NCBI GenBank assembly: GCA_947652115.1
Contig: OX393564.1
Coordinates: 3,386,908 to 3,450,907, forward strand
Source: Blastomussa wellsi
Lineage: Eukaryota; Cnidaria; Anthozoa; Scleractinia; Plerogyridae
DNA length: 64,000 nt
Reading direction: 5' to 3'
The notes beneath the pieces are model-generated. The model ran no database searches and had not been told where the DNA came from. It worked only from the letters and a program-made list of their open reading frames with translations. Below are positions 26,001-33,550 of the stretch, piece by piece; within the stretch, counting starts at the first letter, position 1, and each line of letters starts with the position of its first letter. Made by a program: the position numbers and the translations under genes.

Positions 26001-26823
26001 TTTCTGAAGTTATGTTAAAAATAGAATTTGCATAAAACATTTCCCAGTATTGTATTGTTACAGAAAATATCCATATTCCCTCAAGAAGAATTATCTTTAA
26101 CTATAAATCAAAAAATGATTTCAATACAAAATAGGCAAGGGGAGGAATCTTACATAATGTTCTTCACTTGCAGATACCCTTTACTTTCTATGTTCACTTT
26201 AATATCTAAAGGACCACCCAAGATCAATAAACAATCATAATATCAGGCACTTTTACATGCACAAAGGAAAGTGGTTTCTAGGGTTTAAATTACTTGAGTT
26301 ACTTACCTGATACGCGGTTGTAAGGCTTATAAATTGATATCTCAACGCATCTGCCGTACAAATCTACAACGGCGAAAACATTCTGAGGAATATTTGTAGC
26401 CGCTACTCCCAAATCCACACCGTTAACAAAGAAATGTAGGCTTCCGTGAGGTTTTCTCTCAACACCTACTCTGTCACCCTCGTTAAGTTCGTCGAGGTCT
26501 TGACCATACTTTTCCACAAAAGAAGACCCGTCCTTAAGAATAGACATCCCAGACATAATCCACGAGCCATTTTTGAGGCCCGTTGAGCTGGAGGGAATTT
26601 CCATAATGCTGGGATCGCCAGCAGTCACACCAACTGCCCAAGACCCTGACCAATTACTGATCTTACGGTCCAGCCGTACCTCGAATAGTTCATTGTCCCT
26701 CAATGGGTTCTTGCTGAATATCAGGCCATTGTTAAATTCTGCGGCGGAGCTTCGCCTCCGAGCGCTACGGTTCTCGTTGCTTAGAAATACCAGACTTCCA
26801 TGACATGGATGAAACTCCGCCAT
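5033..26823 (-). CDS. NEURL4: Neuralized-like protein 4 (NEURL4), complete, 24 exons
   Basis: Large adaptor of the Neuralized family; vertebrate NEURL4 acts at centrosomes with the HERC2 ligase and has been linked to Notch traffic and mitochondrial ADP-ribosylation. Exons, in transcript order: 26823-26307, 24346-24162, 24044-23844, 23655-23460, 23056-22954, 22418-22148, 21109-20908, 20309-20022, 18593-18348, 18156-18007, 11221-11079, 10288-10088, 9575-9477, 9349-9283, 8919-8852, 8668-8616, 8458-8326, 7827-7666, 7591-7336, 6888-6817, 6417-6273, 5995-5880, 5691-5580, 5249-5033. They sum to 4203 nt, exactly 1401 codons, with phase kept at every junction. There are six NHR domains at about residues 3-158, 184-345, 376-545, 587-755, 790-950 and 1003-1165, each with the FFVNG/VYG.VDLYG signature. 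The last 220 residues hold [34 protein letters not shown] and LEWYLENQG. The start is the ATG before [10 protein letters not shown]. The intron at 11222-18006 holds the DIRS-type element. Confidence 0.93.
7053..7233. mobile_element. Hairpin MITE in a NEURL4 intron
   Basis: Near-perfect inverted repeat. GGCCGAGAGGGACGTTTCTA at the left pairs with its reverse complement at the right, and the arms run almost to the centre (ACGAAGCGTGGAATCGTTGG against CCAACGATTCCACGCTTCGT). About 180 bp, no coding capacity. High arm identity suggests a recent insertion. Confidence 0.8.
9086..9246. mobile_element. Diverged member of the 42.9-kb MITE family
   Basis: CCAAAATGGC at the left and GGCCATTTTGG at the right are inverted. 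The inner block ATTCAAATTAGCCCTTCTTG then GCCTCGTTTTGAAG matches the MITE at 42943-43125, with many differences. It lies in a NEURL4 intron. Confidence 0.5.
10545..10571. repeat. (GTAA)n microsatellite
   Basis: Tandem GTAA units following a G-rich low-complexity stretch, in a NEURL4 intron. Confidence 0.8.
11421..11736 (+). mobile_element. Full-length tRNA-derived SINE (SINE-A) with perfect 13-bp TSD
   Basis: The head has pol III boxes (A box near CAGTGGCCTAATGGTTAG, B box GGGTTCGAGCC). The body contains TTGGGTAAGACACTTTACTC, CACCCAGGTGTATAAATGGG and ACTAGCATCCCATCC, and the tail is GCAGGCTTTATCGTTACCT. TACTATTCTTGCT flanks both sides (11408-11420 and 11737-11749). The central block resembles the conserved domain of MetaSINEs, as far as I recall it. 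This is the reference copy for the family in this window. Confidence 0.88.
12442..12594 (+). repeat. A1 terminal repeat of the retroelement
   Basis: Begins AGAAGTGTGGTTTTCCGC and ends CCATTGCCTGAC. Identical by eye to A2 at 17248-17400. Confidence 0.92.
12656..13522 (+). CDS. Gag-like protein of the retroelement, CCHC zinc knuckle
   Basis: 288 codons from the ATG at 12656 ([18 protein letters not shown]); the frame is open further upstream, but that part lies in the terminal repeat. The N-terminal third is Ser/Arg-rich and basic. A middle part with [19 protein letters not shown] is probably coiled coil. A single zinc knuckle, [14 protein letters not shown], lies near the C-terminus at about nt 13404-13445. 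This layout fits the nucleic-acid-binding capsid protein of DIRS-order elements. The ORF overlaps the next (RT) ORF by 65 nt in another frame, so RT translation probably depends on frameshift or re-initiation. No internal stops. Confidence 0.85.
   Translation: MAKDSRGSRSKSRAAKRLEPYNKSPGTRSTERSGEDRVADRSARGDSSNSSRVRSSPPRASADPPDWAKELLKQQQANATELKRLQSEVASSRSQSSQKPRAAEPEFRFAGNKKQYQLNSEVVEKIDEALAAVGDEERTLKLQEGKDLLLERNKHILLAEKYGWDTVACYTAEPLASDSDDEKKIRKAVKESKQLREEKKKAVTSKVVRPKGSGIPPRTSERRVILERNASYATPLAAGKQSVPRDSRSICFRCYKPGHFARDCRSANVPSGSGVVVQSSNSFQQSTQ
13458..14762 (+). CDS. Reverse transcriptase ORF of the retroelement, frame-broken at its 3' end
   Basis: RT of the DIRS order. Motifs in order: [53 protein letters not shown] and the catalytic FTYLDDGAG (TAC CTG GAT GAT at 14258-14269), then a typical thumb region ([19 protein letters not shown]). 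The ATG at 13458 overlaps the end of gag. After a run of seven T at 14674-14680 this frame loses family resemblance and ends at 14762, while the RNase H continues in the +1 frame. All catalytic residues upstream are present. Confidence 0.9.
   Translation: MYRAVQELSCSPQTVSNNLHNEDLSPEGTGAHCNEGFFLRNNDDLVSDLVDFANENDLEKISTASSVVVKGRLRENIAFWRSIGTCNWLLKVIREGYCLPFVELPELKFFRNHKSTSCDAEFVSAEICKLLKSGALVEVNAVDLLVCNPLGVARNSSGKPRLIVDLRYVNQHLRSCKFKYEDIRTAADLFQQGDWFFKFDYTSGYHHVEIFPAHTKFLGCSWVVDGSPKFFKFTVLPFGLSVGPFIFTKIQKALTKHWRKQGIRMFTYLDDGAGADSSFCEAQWVSDVVRQDVRRSGFVANDEKSQWVPVQCGELLGYILNLQDGTFQVPQRRVDAFNQVLRDVVAHQFVVSARTVARFTGLLASMSLALGPVVRLWTRSLYRDILHASSWDSPVRLSVEAQGEVVFLAEEFPQCKLSDLGFKPSTRGSDLLGC
14680..15579 (+). 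CDS. RNase H and C-terminal region of the retroelement polyprotein
   Basis: Continuation of the RT polyprotein in the frame one base over. RNase H begins with [16 protein letters not shown] (first catalytic Asp), followed by [13 protein letters not shown] (Glu), HRTDNKNTE (Asp) and [13 protein letters not shown] (last Asp region). Next is a block found in DIRS-order elements ([40 protein letters not shown]). Its PPPY motif could be what remains of the adenine methyltransferase known from PAT/DIRS elements; this last point is tentative. The frame ends with TGA at 15577-15579. Confidence 0.85.
   Translation, partial: WQRSFHNASYPIWASSPRPEVLTYSDASDSGWGGFAVQIGGQAAVGSWSVYESKQSSTFRELRATGLVLKSFAPQLRGKEVLHRTDNKNTEIILSVGSRKANLHNEAVNIYGLCREFNIRLTVEWISRDFNKVADELSRIEDSNDYMLDPSCFARLDKCLGPHTVDRFASVKTKQLSRFCSRYLNPGCEAVDAFTVSWTGDFNWLFPPPYLVPRVLRHMLEGREDGTLLVPEWHSAPWWPLLITSLGAWRGFVTNFIRVQPYEGIFIPGAAASCVFTAGVPPFGLLALQLCFCGSHVRT
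15661..15905 (+). repeat. Tandem repeat, period about 140 bp, between RNase H and recombinase
   Basis: The block beginning GCCTGTCATGGGCACC recurs at 15661 and 15801. Inside each copy, CTCAGGCCTGTTATGGGC and GGCTGTTATGGCTT also recur. It lies in the gap between conserved coding blocks, which may be an intron (GTGAGG near 15576, TTGTGTTGCAG ending 16020). Confidence 0.75.
15942..17021 (+). CDS. Tyrosine recombinase of the retroelement
   Basis: Integrase that inserts the circular DNA intermediate of DIRS-order elements. The frame is open from 15678, but family resemblance starts near 16130 ([19 protein letters not shown], the N-terminal SAM-like domain). The ATG at 15942 is the first plausible start if the gap upstream is not spliced. 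The catalytic domain has the first Arg in [11 protein letters not shown] (about nt 16515-16550), the HSLRSGG box (His and second Arg, about 16864-16884), the RHGGWRS box, and the nucleophilic Tyr in ARNNYV (about 16955-16975). It ends with TGA at 17019-17021. No stops or frameshifts. Confidence 0.9.
   Translation: MVLLPFEEMCVYWIFSCSYDVCRCVAAVPPWVEEVSFPAEYHEDQFEHPELRQLARALPTVLVQDRAATTVNTYLRAYKSWKSWASRHNAPFLPADPVVFTLYIVYLIQQTRSVSSVNSAVYGVSWVHKKSGYQEPSEYLVVKQVVDAARRILAKPAKRKEPLSSALVRKVISRLEKGSLGDLQLATLFSLGFFGFLRWDDLHHLRADSFQFADSHVAIFLERRKNDQFREGSWVFVARCSTPPCPVGIVERFLRVANHSKGSLLFRRVSSTRTGVRLRKEGMSYSRAKELVKKELCKEGLDPTKFGLHSLRSGGASAAAALGVPDRLFQRHGGWRSEKARNNYVKETLDSLLLVTKSI
17211..17400 (+). repeat. 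B1-A2 junction repeat of the retroelement
   Basis: B1 (17211-17251, GCGTGGTTCGGCTTGGCATG...) runs into A2 (17248-17400), sharing AGAA at the seam. It provides the template from which the termini are regenerated during circle formation. Confidence 0.9.
17595..17635 (+). repeat. B2 terminal repeat of the retroelement
   Basis: GCGTGGTTCGGCTTGGCATG... through GTGTGTGAGAA, identical by eye to B1. It marks the right end; host sequence resumes with CTGTAAGC. Confidence 0.9.
18748..18903. repeat. 21-bp minisatellite, about 7 units
   Basis: Consensus AGCTCACAAAGAGTTCCCTA(A), with CTCACAAAG/CTTACAAAG and TTCCCT/TTCTCT variants alternating. It lies in a NEURL4 intron between the exons at 18593 and 20022. 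Because 21 is a multiple of 3, it is open in frames on both strands (K-E-F-S-K-A-H style), which is an artefact of the period. Confidence 0.95.
19327..19622 (+). mobile_element. SINE-A copy, + orientation
   Basis: A box near CAGTTGCCTAATTGTTAG, B box GGGTTCAAGCC, body GGCAAGACACTTTTCCAATG and CACCCAGGTGTACAAAAGGG. It forms an inverted pair with the copy at 19657. Confidence 0.8.
19657..19955 (-). mobile_element. SINE-A copy, - orientation, perfect 13-bp TSD
   Basis: Full-length reverse copy ending in GGCCACTGCGCCTCCCAC (the head). AATAACCATACTG flanks both sides (19644-19656 and 19956-19968). Confidence 0.88.
20662..20805 (+). mobile_element. SINE-A copy, 3'-truncated
   Basis: GGGAGGCGTGGCGCCCTAAT head, then the body up to the CTTCACCCA block, after which similarity stops. 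Confidence 0.75.
21208..21370 (-). mobile_element. SINE-A copy lacking the tRNA-like head
   Basis: Tail and body in reverse (GTAAAGTCTGCATACGAGCC, GGCCCATCAGGCCCGAGC, GGATGGGATGCTA), broken off at the GTACCCATT block. Confidence 0.75.
24399..24693 (+). mobile_element. Diverged SINE-A copy
   Basis: Head degraded (GGGGAGATGCAGAGGTCCAA); body recognisable by CAAGGTGTATAAATGAG, GGACTAGCATCCAATCCAGG and GATGGGCCACTGAGC. Confidence 0.7.
24740..25187. mobile_element. 448-bp hairpin MITE in NEURL4 intron 1
   Basis: Ends are TTAAAGTGCACCTAACCCCA and its reverse complement, and the arms pair nearly throughout: AAAATATTTTTTTCGCTAAAA, CGAGTCAGAAGGGGCATGGG and AATCAGTTTGTGACGTCAAA each recur inverted. 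Only a short central loop (about 20 bp, CGCATCAAGTCTTTGTAAAC) is unpaired. No coding capacity. Confidence 0.85.
25215..25449 (-). mobile_element. SINE-A copy, 3' end shortened
   Basis: GCTTATCCCGGTTTCCGTGG, GGATGGGATGCTAGTCCATC, GTACCCATTTATATACCTGG, TGTCTTGCCCAAGAACACAA and CATCATGCCTCCCAC in reverse order. Confidence 0.8.
25659..25892. mobile_element. MITE with TTAAGCCCCAATCAAA-type TIRs
   Basis: TTAAAGCCCCAATCAAAT at the left mirrors TTTGATTGGGGCTTAA at the right. The interior is built of repeated GATGATAGCTGATGATAGT-like units and their complements. Confidence 0.75.
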
Positions 26824-27035
26824 GTTACATAAATTTGTGCCGTTTTCATGGTGTTTACCACTGACCTGAAACTGGCACTTATTTTTATTTTCTGAGATCG
26901 CATTATAAAACTGTCTCTGATTGGTAAAATTTTCTCGACGACTAATCAACCAATTGCATCCCACGTTAGAAACCTTTTTCTTTGCGTTGTATTTTCCTGT
27001 TACAGAAAGCTCAGCAGAAAGCATCTCGAAGCGAA
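26824..27035. promoter_or_regulatory. Putative bidirectional promoter, NEURL4 / caspase
   Basis: The two start codons face away from each other across 212 bp, so both 5'UTRs and both core promoters must overlap or be spliced here. TTTTCCTGTTACAG ending at 27005 could be a splice acceptor for an upstream caspase 5'UTR exon. No TATA box is obvious. Confidence 0.55.
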
Positions 27036-29968
27036 ATGGAGAAAAAGCACAGAGACTTGTTGCGAAGGAACAGGCTAGCATTAGTACAAGACTTAGAAGC
27101 CACACAGCTGTTAAATTTTCTACTTCAAGAAGACGGTGGTTTGTCGGAAAATGATCTTGAAACCATCAAGGCCCAACCAACCCGAATGGCCCAAGCAGAA
27201 AAGTTACTGGACATTCTTCCCCGCCGCGGAACAAAAGTGTTCAATGTCTTTTGCCGTGCACTTGCTAATACTGACGGGCAACAACACCTATTGGATTTAT
27301 TGAAGTCGAACGAGCCAGTTCTTTCAGGTAATTTATATTAATTTTATTCTGCCACCAGCAAATCAAAAAAAAAAAATAAATTAGACAGTAATTGTTACAA
27401 TCACATTGTTCGTGTTTACAAAACTTCCAAAATATTGCTGGAGCACAAAAAGTACCTGTCATTTTACGCTTATCCTGGTTGTCTTTTTTTAAGAAGTATC
27501 TCATGGAGAATGTTGAAAATACCATTTCCGAGCCTCCAGATTTCAAAATTTTCTGGCGGCGGATGCCCCCAGACCCCCCTACAAACTCACGCCTCCGGTG
27601 CTCATTTTCAAGCCCCCCCCTACCCCCCACTTTCAAATACGCTCCGCCGTCCCTGTTTACAGGCCATGGTTATTTTGTACATGAGCTCATATACTGTGAA
27701 CCACAAATATGGTAGGTGCAGATGTCACTGAGAACAGCTGGGGAGCTCAAATATTACAATATCATTTGGGTGTTTTTAATGAAACAGTTATTCCAATTGT
27801 GCTTGTTAGATGTACTGTAAGATAGTTATAGCCGACATGTGCTGAGCAATAATTGCTAAATATCATAACTTTCATCGTCTTCCACGCACAAAGCCAAATG
27901 GTTATTGATAAATAAGATATGGGAGAATTGGGCAGAGGCTTTGTGTGTTGTTAGACCAGGAGAGAATGTATTCTCCATTGCTGCAGGGAGGATGCAGGTG
28001 AAATCTCCTAGCAAGGAAACCTAAACTTTACAGGATGCACTGAATGTACAGTGTACAATATAGTGCATGTGAAAGATTCATTAATCAACATGACACGAGC
28101 GTGGGACAAAGAAAAATTCTGAGTCCCCGACAGGAATCAAACCCATGACCTCCCGAACACCGGGCGGGCGCTCTATCCACTGAGCTACGAGAACTCCTGG
28201 AGAGCTAGGTCATTTTTACTGAGTTCTTATGTGACACGCGTCCCGCATACTGCATAGGATCAGCAATGTCGCCTTCATCATGAGTTGTGGAAATGAGAGT
28301 GATGGCAAATTAAATTTACCAAGCTGAAAATTTGCCATCACTCTCATTTCCACAATACAGTGCATGTTTGTTTATGTTGGCTTACATGTGTGATTTCTGT
28401 AGTGAGAATAGGCCTGTCAACTTACTTTCATGTCAATAAATAAGAATACCATCTGTTGTGCTATTGCTCATTCTCCAAAGCGTTCCAACACATGTTGCAG
28501 ACAGGGTGGCAATGGATATATAAGCTCAATATTTTGTATACAAGCCCTTTAAGGGATAAAGAACAAAATGTCAAATGGGACCAAAATTTGGTGAATGCGA
28601 ACCTTGAGATATAAGGCCCTGTACTTTGGGAGAGGTGAGATTTTGATCAGCAAATAACATCGTTTTCTCAAATATCCCTGAGTTAGTTTAGTAAAGATGA
28701 GTAATGTTTGTACTAAGTTTTGACCTGTGTTAACACAAATGTAACCCTTTCAATTTTGATGTAAAATGGCAAGTTCAGTGTAAAAAAATTATGAAAAAAG
28801 GTGCTTTAGCGTTTTCTGCCCTGCCCATGTTGCATAATATTTTGCAAATGAAATGGAAAAATAGGCAGGAATCACTTATTAGGAAGCATGGAGAATCGTG
28901 AAAAAATGACATGGCAAGCTGGAGGTTCAGATCTCTCCCTCCCCTCCCTTGATCCCACCCTTACTCATAGTGATTGTGTCTAACAAGAAAATCAATCTTG
29001 TTACTTTGTATTTTCAAGGACATGTTTCAAGTACCACCACTGAAAACAGAGGCAACACCTTGTTGGAGTTGAATGATGGTGACAGCCATCCTTTTTCCTC
29101 TGATTGCGTTGTACTAAAACCAAATGTTCCAACTTCTTCACAAGTAAAAAAGAATGTCTTGTCCAATACCACTGAAGATTTTTTGTACTCCATGAATTGC
29201 AAGCCTCATGGTTGGTGTTTAATTGTAAATAATGTGGACTTTGAAAATCTTAACCTAAGAGGTGGATCTGATCTAGATGCAGAAAAGCTGAAAGGACTGT
29301 TTACACAGTTGCAGTACAAGGTAAAAGTGTTGAGAAATCAAAGTTCAAAACAGCTCAAGGAAGCTCTCTTCCAGTTTGCTAAGTTGCCTGATCACAAAAC
29401 AGCTGATTCCATGGTTGTCTGCCTTCTCAGCCATGGTTTAGAAGGACAAATTTACGGTGTTGATGGAGTGCTTGTATCAATTCCTGATCTGCTGGCATTT
29501 TTCAATGGCTACATGGCTAAAGACCTAGTCAGCAAACCAAAGTTGTTTTTTATACAAGCGTGTCGTGGAAGTGATTTTGATTATGGTGCAGACTTCACAG
29601 ATAGTGCACACTTTGTTGAAGAGTCACAGATCACCCAAACCACTGAACAACTTCTTACTGCGGCCTTTCCTACAGACAACCTTGAGAGGTTTGTTGAACC
29701 AGAAACCCTTCCTGCAGAAGCCGACATGTTAGTTGCATACTCCACAGTTCCAGGATATGTATCATGGAGCAATTTGCAGAAAGGCTCTTGGTTTATTCAA
29801 GCGTTAGTTGATGTTTTCAGCACTTATGCACACACAGAGGATGTTGTCAGTATGTTAGTTAGGGTTAATGGTAAGGTTGCAAGGGAGTTTGAGTCGTACA
29901 ATAGAAAGAAGCAGATTCCAGCACCTGTAGTAATGTTAACCAAGAAAGTTTTCTTTTTTCCTCAATGA
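27036..29968 (+). CDS. CARD-containing caspase (caspase-9/-2-like)
   Basis: Cysteine protease of the apoptosis/inflammation family, initiator architecture. Two exons, 27036-27327 and 29019-29968, give 413 codons with phase kept. Residues 1-90 form an N-terminal CARD (ATQLLNFLLQEDGGLSENDL, then RGTKVFNVFCRALANT). The protease domain starts near residue 158 (HGWCLIVNNVDFEN). Catalytic His is at 236 in LLSHGLEGQIYGVDG and catalytic Cys at 279 in LFFIQACRGSD. The small subunit has ADMLVAYSTVPGYVSW and KGSWFIQAL, which form the S1-S4 pockets. The length equals caspase-9 (about 416). QACRG is the common form, whereas human caspase-9 has QACGG. The ATG at 27036 is the first Met before the CARD. Neighbour: head to head with NEURL4. 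Exact orthology (caspase-2 or -9) needs a tree. Confidence 0.93.
28121..28196 (-). mobile_element. tRNA-like head of a second SINE family (SINE-B)
   Basis: The reverse strand reads GAGTTCTCGTAGCTCAGTGG, with A box TAGCTCAGTGG, B box GGTTTGATTCC and a seven-pair acceptor stem allowing G-U. The position after the anticodon-loop stem is imperfect and position 33 is C, so I call it a SINE head and not a working tRNA. The body probably continues in reverse towards about 28095. It lies in the caspase intron. Confidence 0.7.
28285..28354. repeat. Short inverted repeat in the caspase intron
   Basis: TGTGGAAATGAGAGTGATGG at 28285 is mirrored by CCATCACTCTCATTTCCACA at about 28335-28354, with an A/T-rich loop of about 18 bp. 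Probably the end of a small MITE or a folded SINE tail. Confidence 0.65.
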
Positions 29969-30317
29969 CTACTGTGGTGGACATAAACAAATTTATGTTA
30001 CATTTTAATTTAGTTATGTTGACTTTCACTTTTGTGTGTATTTTATAGCAGACAAAGAGCCACCTGTTGGAAATACTGTGAATGAAACCATTATTATTAT
30101 TATTATTATTATAAGCAGTGAAAGCATCTGTATGCTATATACAATTATAAAAATAGGATGATGGGCCATATGGGCATAAGCCATTGACTATAGAGAAACT
30201 ACTAAAACTGAAATAACCTATGTACATCAATAAAATATCTCTACAAACATACAAACCTTAATTAAATTTAAATCTATCCAAAGTATCTAGTAATTCAGAA
30301 AAATAAACAGATGAATG

Positions 30318-30500
<183 letters not shown>

Positions 30501-30532
30501 TTTTGTTTTCAGGACATTCATGAAATGTAGAT

Positions 30533-30786
30533 TGTGAGCCATCCTTGTCCCCAGAGCCACTTGTCTGTCTTTAATAACAGACTGGGTGTGTACATGAGGA
30601 ACAAGTGGACCAATTGAATCAACTGTTTTAAGCAAAGGGATTTTAAAACAGCTGTTGTAATTGGACTCCCTTTGTTAGATTCCAGCTAATCAAATAATGT
30701 GTTCTCACAGAGCCACTTTCTCTTCAATGCACAGGCCCTGCCAGCAAAGAGGGACAAGTGGCTCTGGGGATGAGGATGATTGTGAG
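30533..30786. mobile_element. MITE with about 34-bp TIRs
   Basis: The left end TGTGAGCCATCCTTGTCCCC then AGAGCCACTTGTC, and the right end GACAAGTGGCTCTGGGGATG then AGGATGATTGTGA, are imperfect inverted repeats. Directly next to the AGT microsatellite. Confidence 0.75.
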
Positions 30787-32358
30787 TCTCTTTGGAAAAA
30801 TAACAGGGTTCGCATACACCGAAAGTCATTGAAAATCCTTGAATCTCAGAATAAAAATTCAAGGCCTCAGTCAGTGCTGGAAAGTCCTTAAAAATTGGAG
30901 ATAATTTCAATCAACCTAGACTTTTACCTGCTTGGTAGGCACACTCACTACTATGAGCAGCTGATTAATGCTAGATTTTGCAGTGCATGGAGTCCTTGAA
31001 AAATGGAAAATGTCCTTGAAAGTCCTTGAATTTTTAGTCCAAAAAAAGGGTACAAACTCGTAATATTGCACCTCATTTTCACAGCCTCTTTATTTTAAGC
31101 CAAACAAAAGTTCAGACAATCATTTTCTCAGTTGTGGAAAGAACCTCTTTAATTGACTATATTAGCATGGCCTTTAATTTTTAGCCTGTTGATAACCAGA
31201 TTAATGGAATTATGTACATTGTACTGTGAAATTCAAAACGTTAAAAGACAGCAAGAATTGGAAGTATTTTATGTTCAGTTGTACTGCTGATGTTGTAACA
31301 CTATTGCGCGATTTCTTGTTCACATTTCTTTTGATATTCAAATTTTCCAAACACAGAACAAAAGAAGTTATTGTTTCAGCAGGCAATTAGGTTCTGGTTG
31401 GCACATTAATAACAATGGGTGACATCACCAGACTGCTAATAAAGTATGTAGTGTTTAAAATAATATAGTCAGCATGTAAGTGAAGCATATGATCAGAGAC
31501 ACTGCTAGGATATGGAGAGACAGATTCTGCGCTTGTCCAAAATACTTTCATGTAAAATTAGACCAGGCTAGACAGTATAATATTTCAACCATATTTTCAT
31601 TGTCATCAATAAAGAAATCAGAATTATACTTGGTTTAAACTGATTTTGATTTTGCTGTGTTTAACCTCTGGGAAGTGTCTTATCGAATAAAGAAATACTC
31701 GTACTTGGTTGTTTGATTTAAAACTTGTTTAATTGACGAATCGAATTCTAAAACCTTGATTACAAAACACGCCAAAATATCTCTAAACATTCTCGTTATC
31801 AACTTGTCAATCAAAAAATGTCATGTCTGAAACGTATATACAGATTATATAACGTAAACAAATCCCCGGTGGGACATTAAAAGTTTTCCAACATGTCTTT
31901 CATTTGGCTGGCTTTTACCCTTGGAAACCCATTTTGCTTGCTATTGCCTTTTTAAAGTTATCTGTGGCTGGGATGAAAAAGCCCAACCTGTGGTTTTTGG
32001 TGTGTTATAAATCTCAATTTCATTCGCCTCGACCAGCGATTTAAGTCCTCCACCCTCCATTGCCCCACCTTTATAGAGTTGTAAAGTGTTGACGTCACAA
32101 AAACTAAATTTTATGAAATAATGGAATTTATGGAGATATTCTGAAAGTACATGATCAAGAATGCCTATTTGCCAAAAATCAGCATCTTATTTCAATTTCG
32201 GTTAAGATATTGGCCCTTTCATGCTTCAGTGACTCCATATATACAAATCATTGTAATAAGAACAGGGACAAAATATGTGACGTCAAACTATAGCTCTCAA
32301 AAAGAGAAAAAATGTGTCCCCATACATAAAGTACCAACTGGAGAAAGAACCAACAAAT

Positions 32359-33550
32359 ATGGCTGTAGTGGAAGAAGTAGATCACTTATCGGGGCATTCA
32401 CTTGTAACCCTGAATGAAGCTCTACAGAAACATTTAGATGGCGGTGGTTTCAAAGTTATGGATGATATATCGAGACAAATATTTCCATCTGTCTTTGGCG
32501 CCATCATGAACTGCCTGTGCAAGCCTTTGCAAAAGCACCCACTGTATCAAGAAATTGAGTTCATCTGGACGGGAAGTACAGCAGAGGGAGTGAATATCCC
32601 AAATTTTGAGAGACGAGGAGATGGAAAGCCTCATCTTGAATTTGAAATGGATATCTTATGTGTGTTTCGGGATATAAAAATTGGACGATCGGTTGACAGT
32701 CCAGCCATATTGATGAAACAGGAAGATACAAGTGAGGGATATTTTGTTGTCTTTTTAAAAGATCCAGAGTACAGGAAAAGATGGGCTAATTTCAGTATTA
32801 TCCCCACTGATCCAAAAAGGAAAGGTGAAATGTATTTAAATCCATTGCTCATCGTAGAAGACTTGTATAAATAAATTGAACACATCTTCGGGCAAATCCC
32901 TTTGTTGACCGAGCGCTTCCGGTTAGAGTTGAACCCACCAGCCGTAACTTTGTCGATGTCTTTGGACTTCCAAGAAATTACGATAAATTGTGACATGGTT
33001 GCCTGCTGATTGTCTTCCAAAGGAATACCCATCTTGGAAAGAGGTGCATGGTCAACCAAACTGGCTAAGCAATGATTCGTTTGATAAACTACAACAGAAA
33101 AATCTTCATCTTGTTGGAAAATGTTCACCAAAAGGACAACCCAAGGTTGAATGGAGGTTGTCATTCAGTGTAATAGAACTTTCCCTTATGAAGGAAATAA
33201 CACTGCAATGTCCCACTGCTATAACATGTTACAGAGTATTGAAACAAGTAAGATATTGGCATTTAAAATGTCCTGATATCCTTCACTCCTACCACTTAAA
33301 AATGCTGTTTTTCCAAGCTTGTCACAAGTATCCAATGAGCTCATGGACTGAGAGCAATTTTGCCGCCAACCTGCTAGGGCTTCTGGATGAGTTGTTTCAT
33401 TGCCTAGCAACACAGTCACTTCCAAGTTACTTCGTTCCCGGTTGTAACCTAATTGAAGGGGTTCATTCTGACTTTTTATTTACATTATTGCATAAATTAA
33501 GTACAGTTCGAAAAGACCCCATTGCAAATATTACTAATTTAAAAAGATGA
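32359..33550 (+). pseudogene. Mab-21/cGAS-like (cGLR-type) nucleotidyltransferase, broken
   Basis: Intronless relative of Mab-21 proteins and cGAS-like receptors, which in animals sense nucleic acid and make cyclic dinucleotides, or are catalytically silent. The ATG at 32359 starts about 397 codons in two frames. The first part has the GS motif (WTGSTAEGVNIP) and the acidic pair in EFEMDILCVF; a third acidic residue is seen in ITINCDMVAC. The second part has the typical helical C-terminal half (VEWRLSFSVIELSLMK, SYHLKMLFFQACHKYP, LPSYFVPGCNLIEG). Two lesions are seen: an in-frame TAA at 32872-32874, after which the same frame still codes family sequence, and a one-base shift near 32990-33005. 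AATAAA follows the final stop at 33553. Assembly error cannot be excluded. Confidence 0.83.

Noticed and set aside
28121..28196. Functional tRNA gene on the - strand
   Set aside because: Anticodon stem and U33 are imperfect and pol III boxes continue into a repeat body; better explained as a SINE head.
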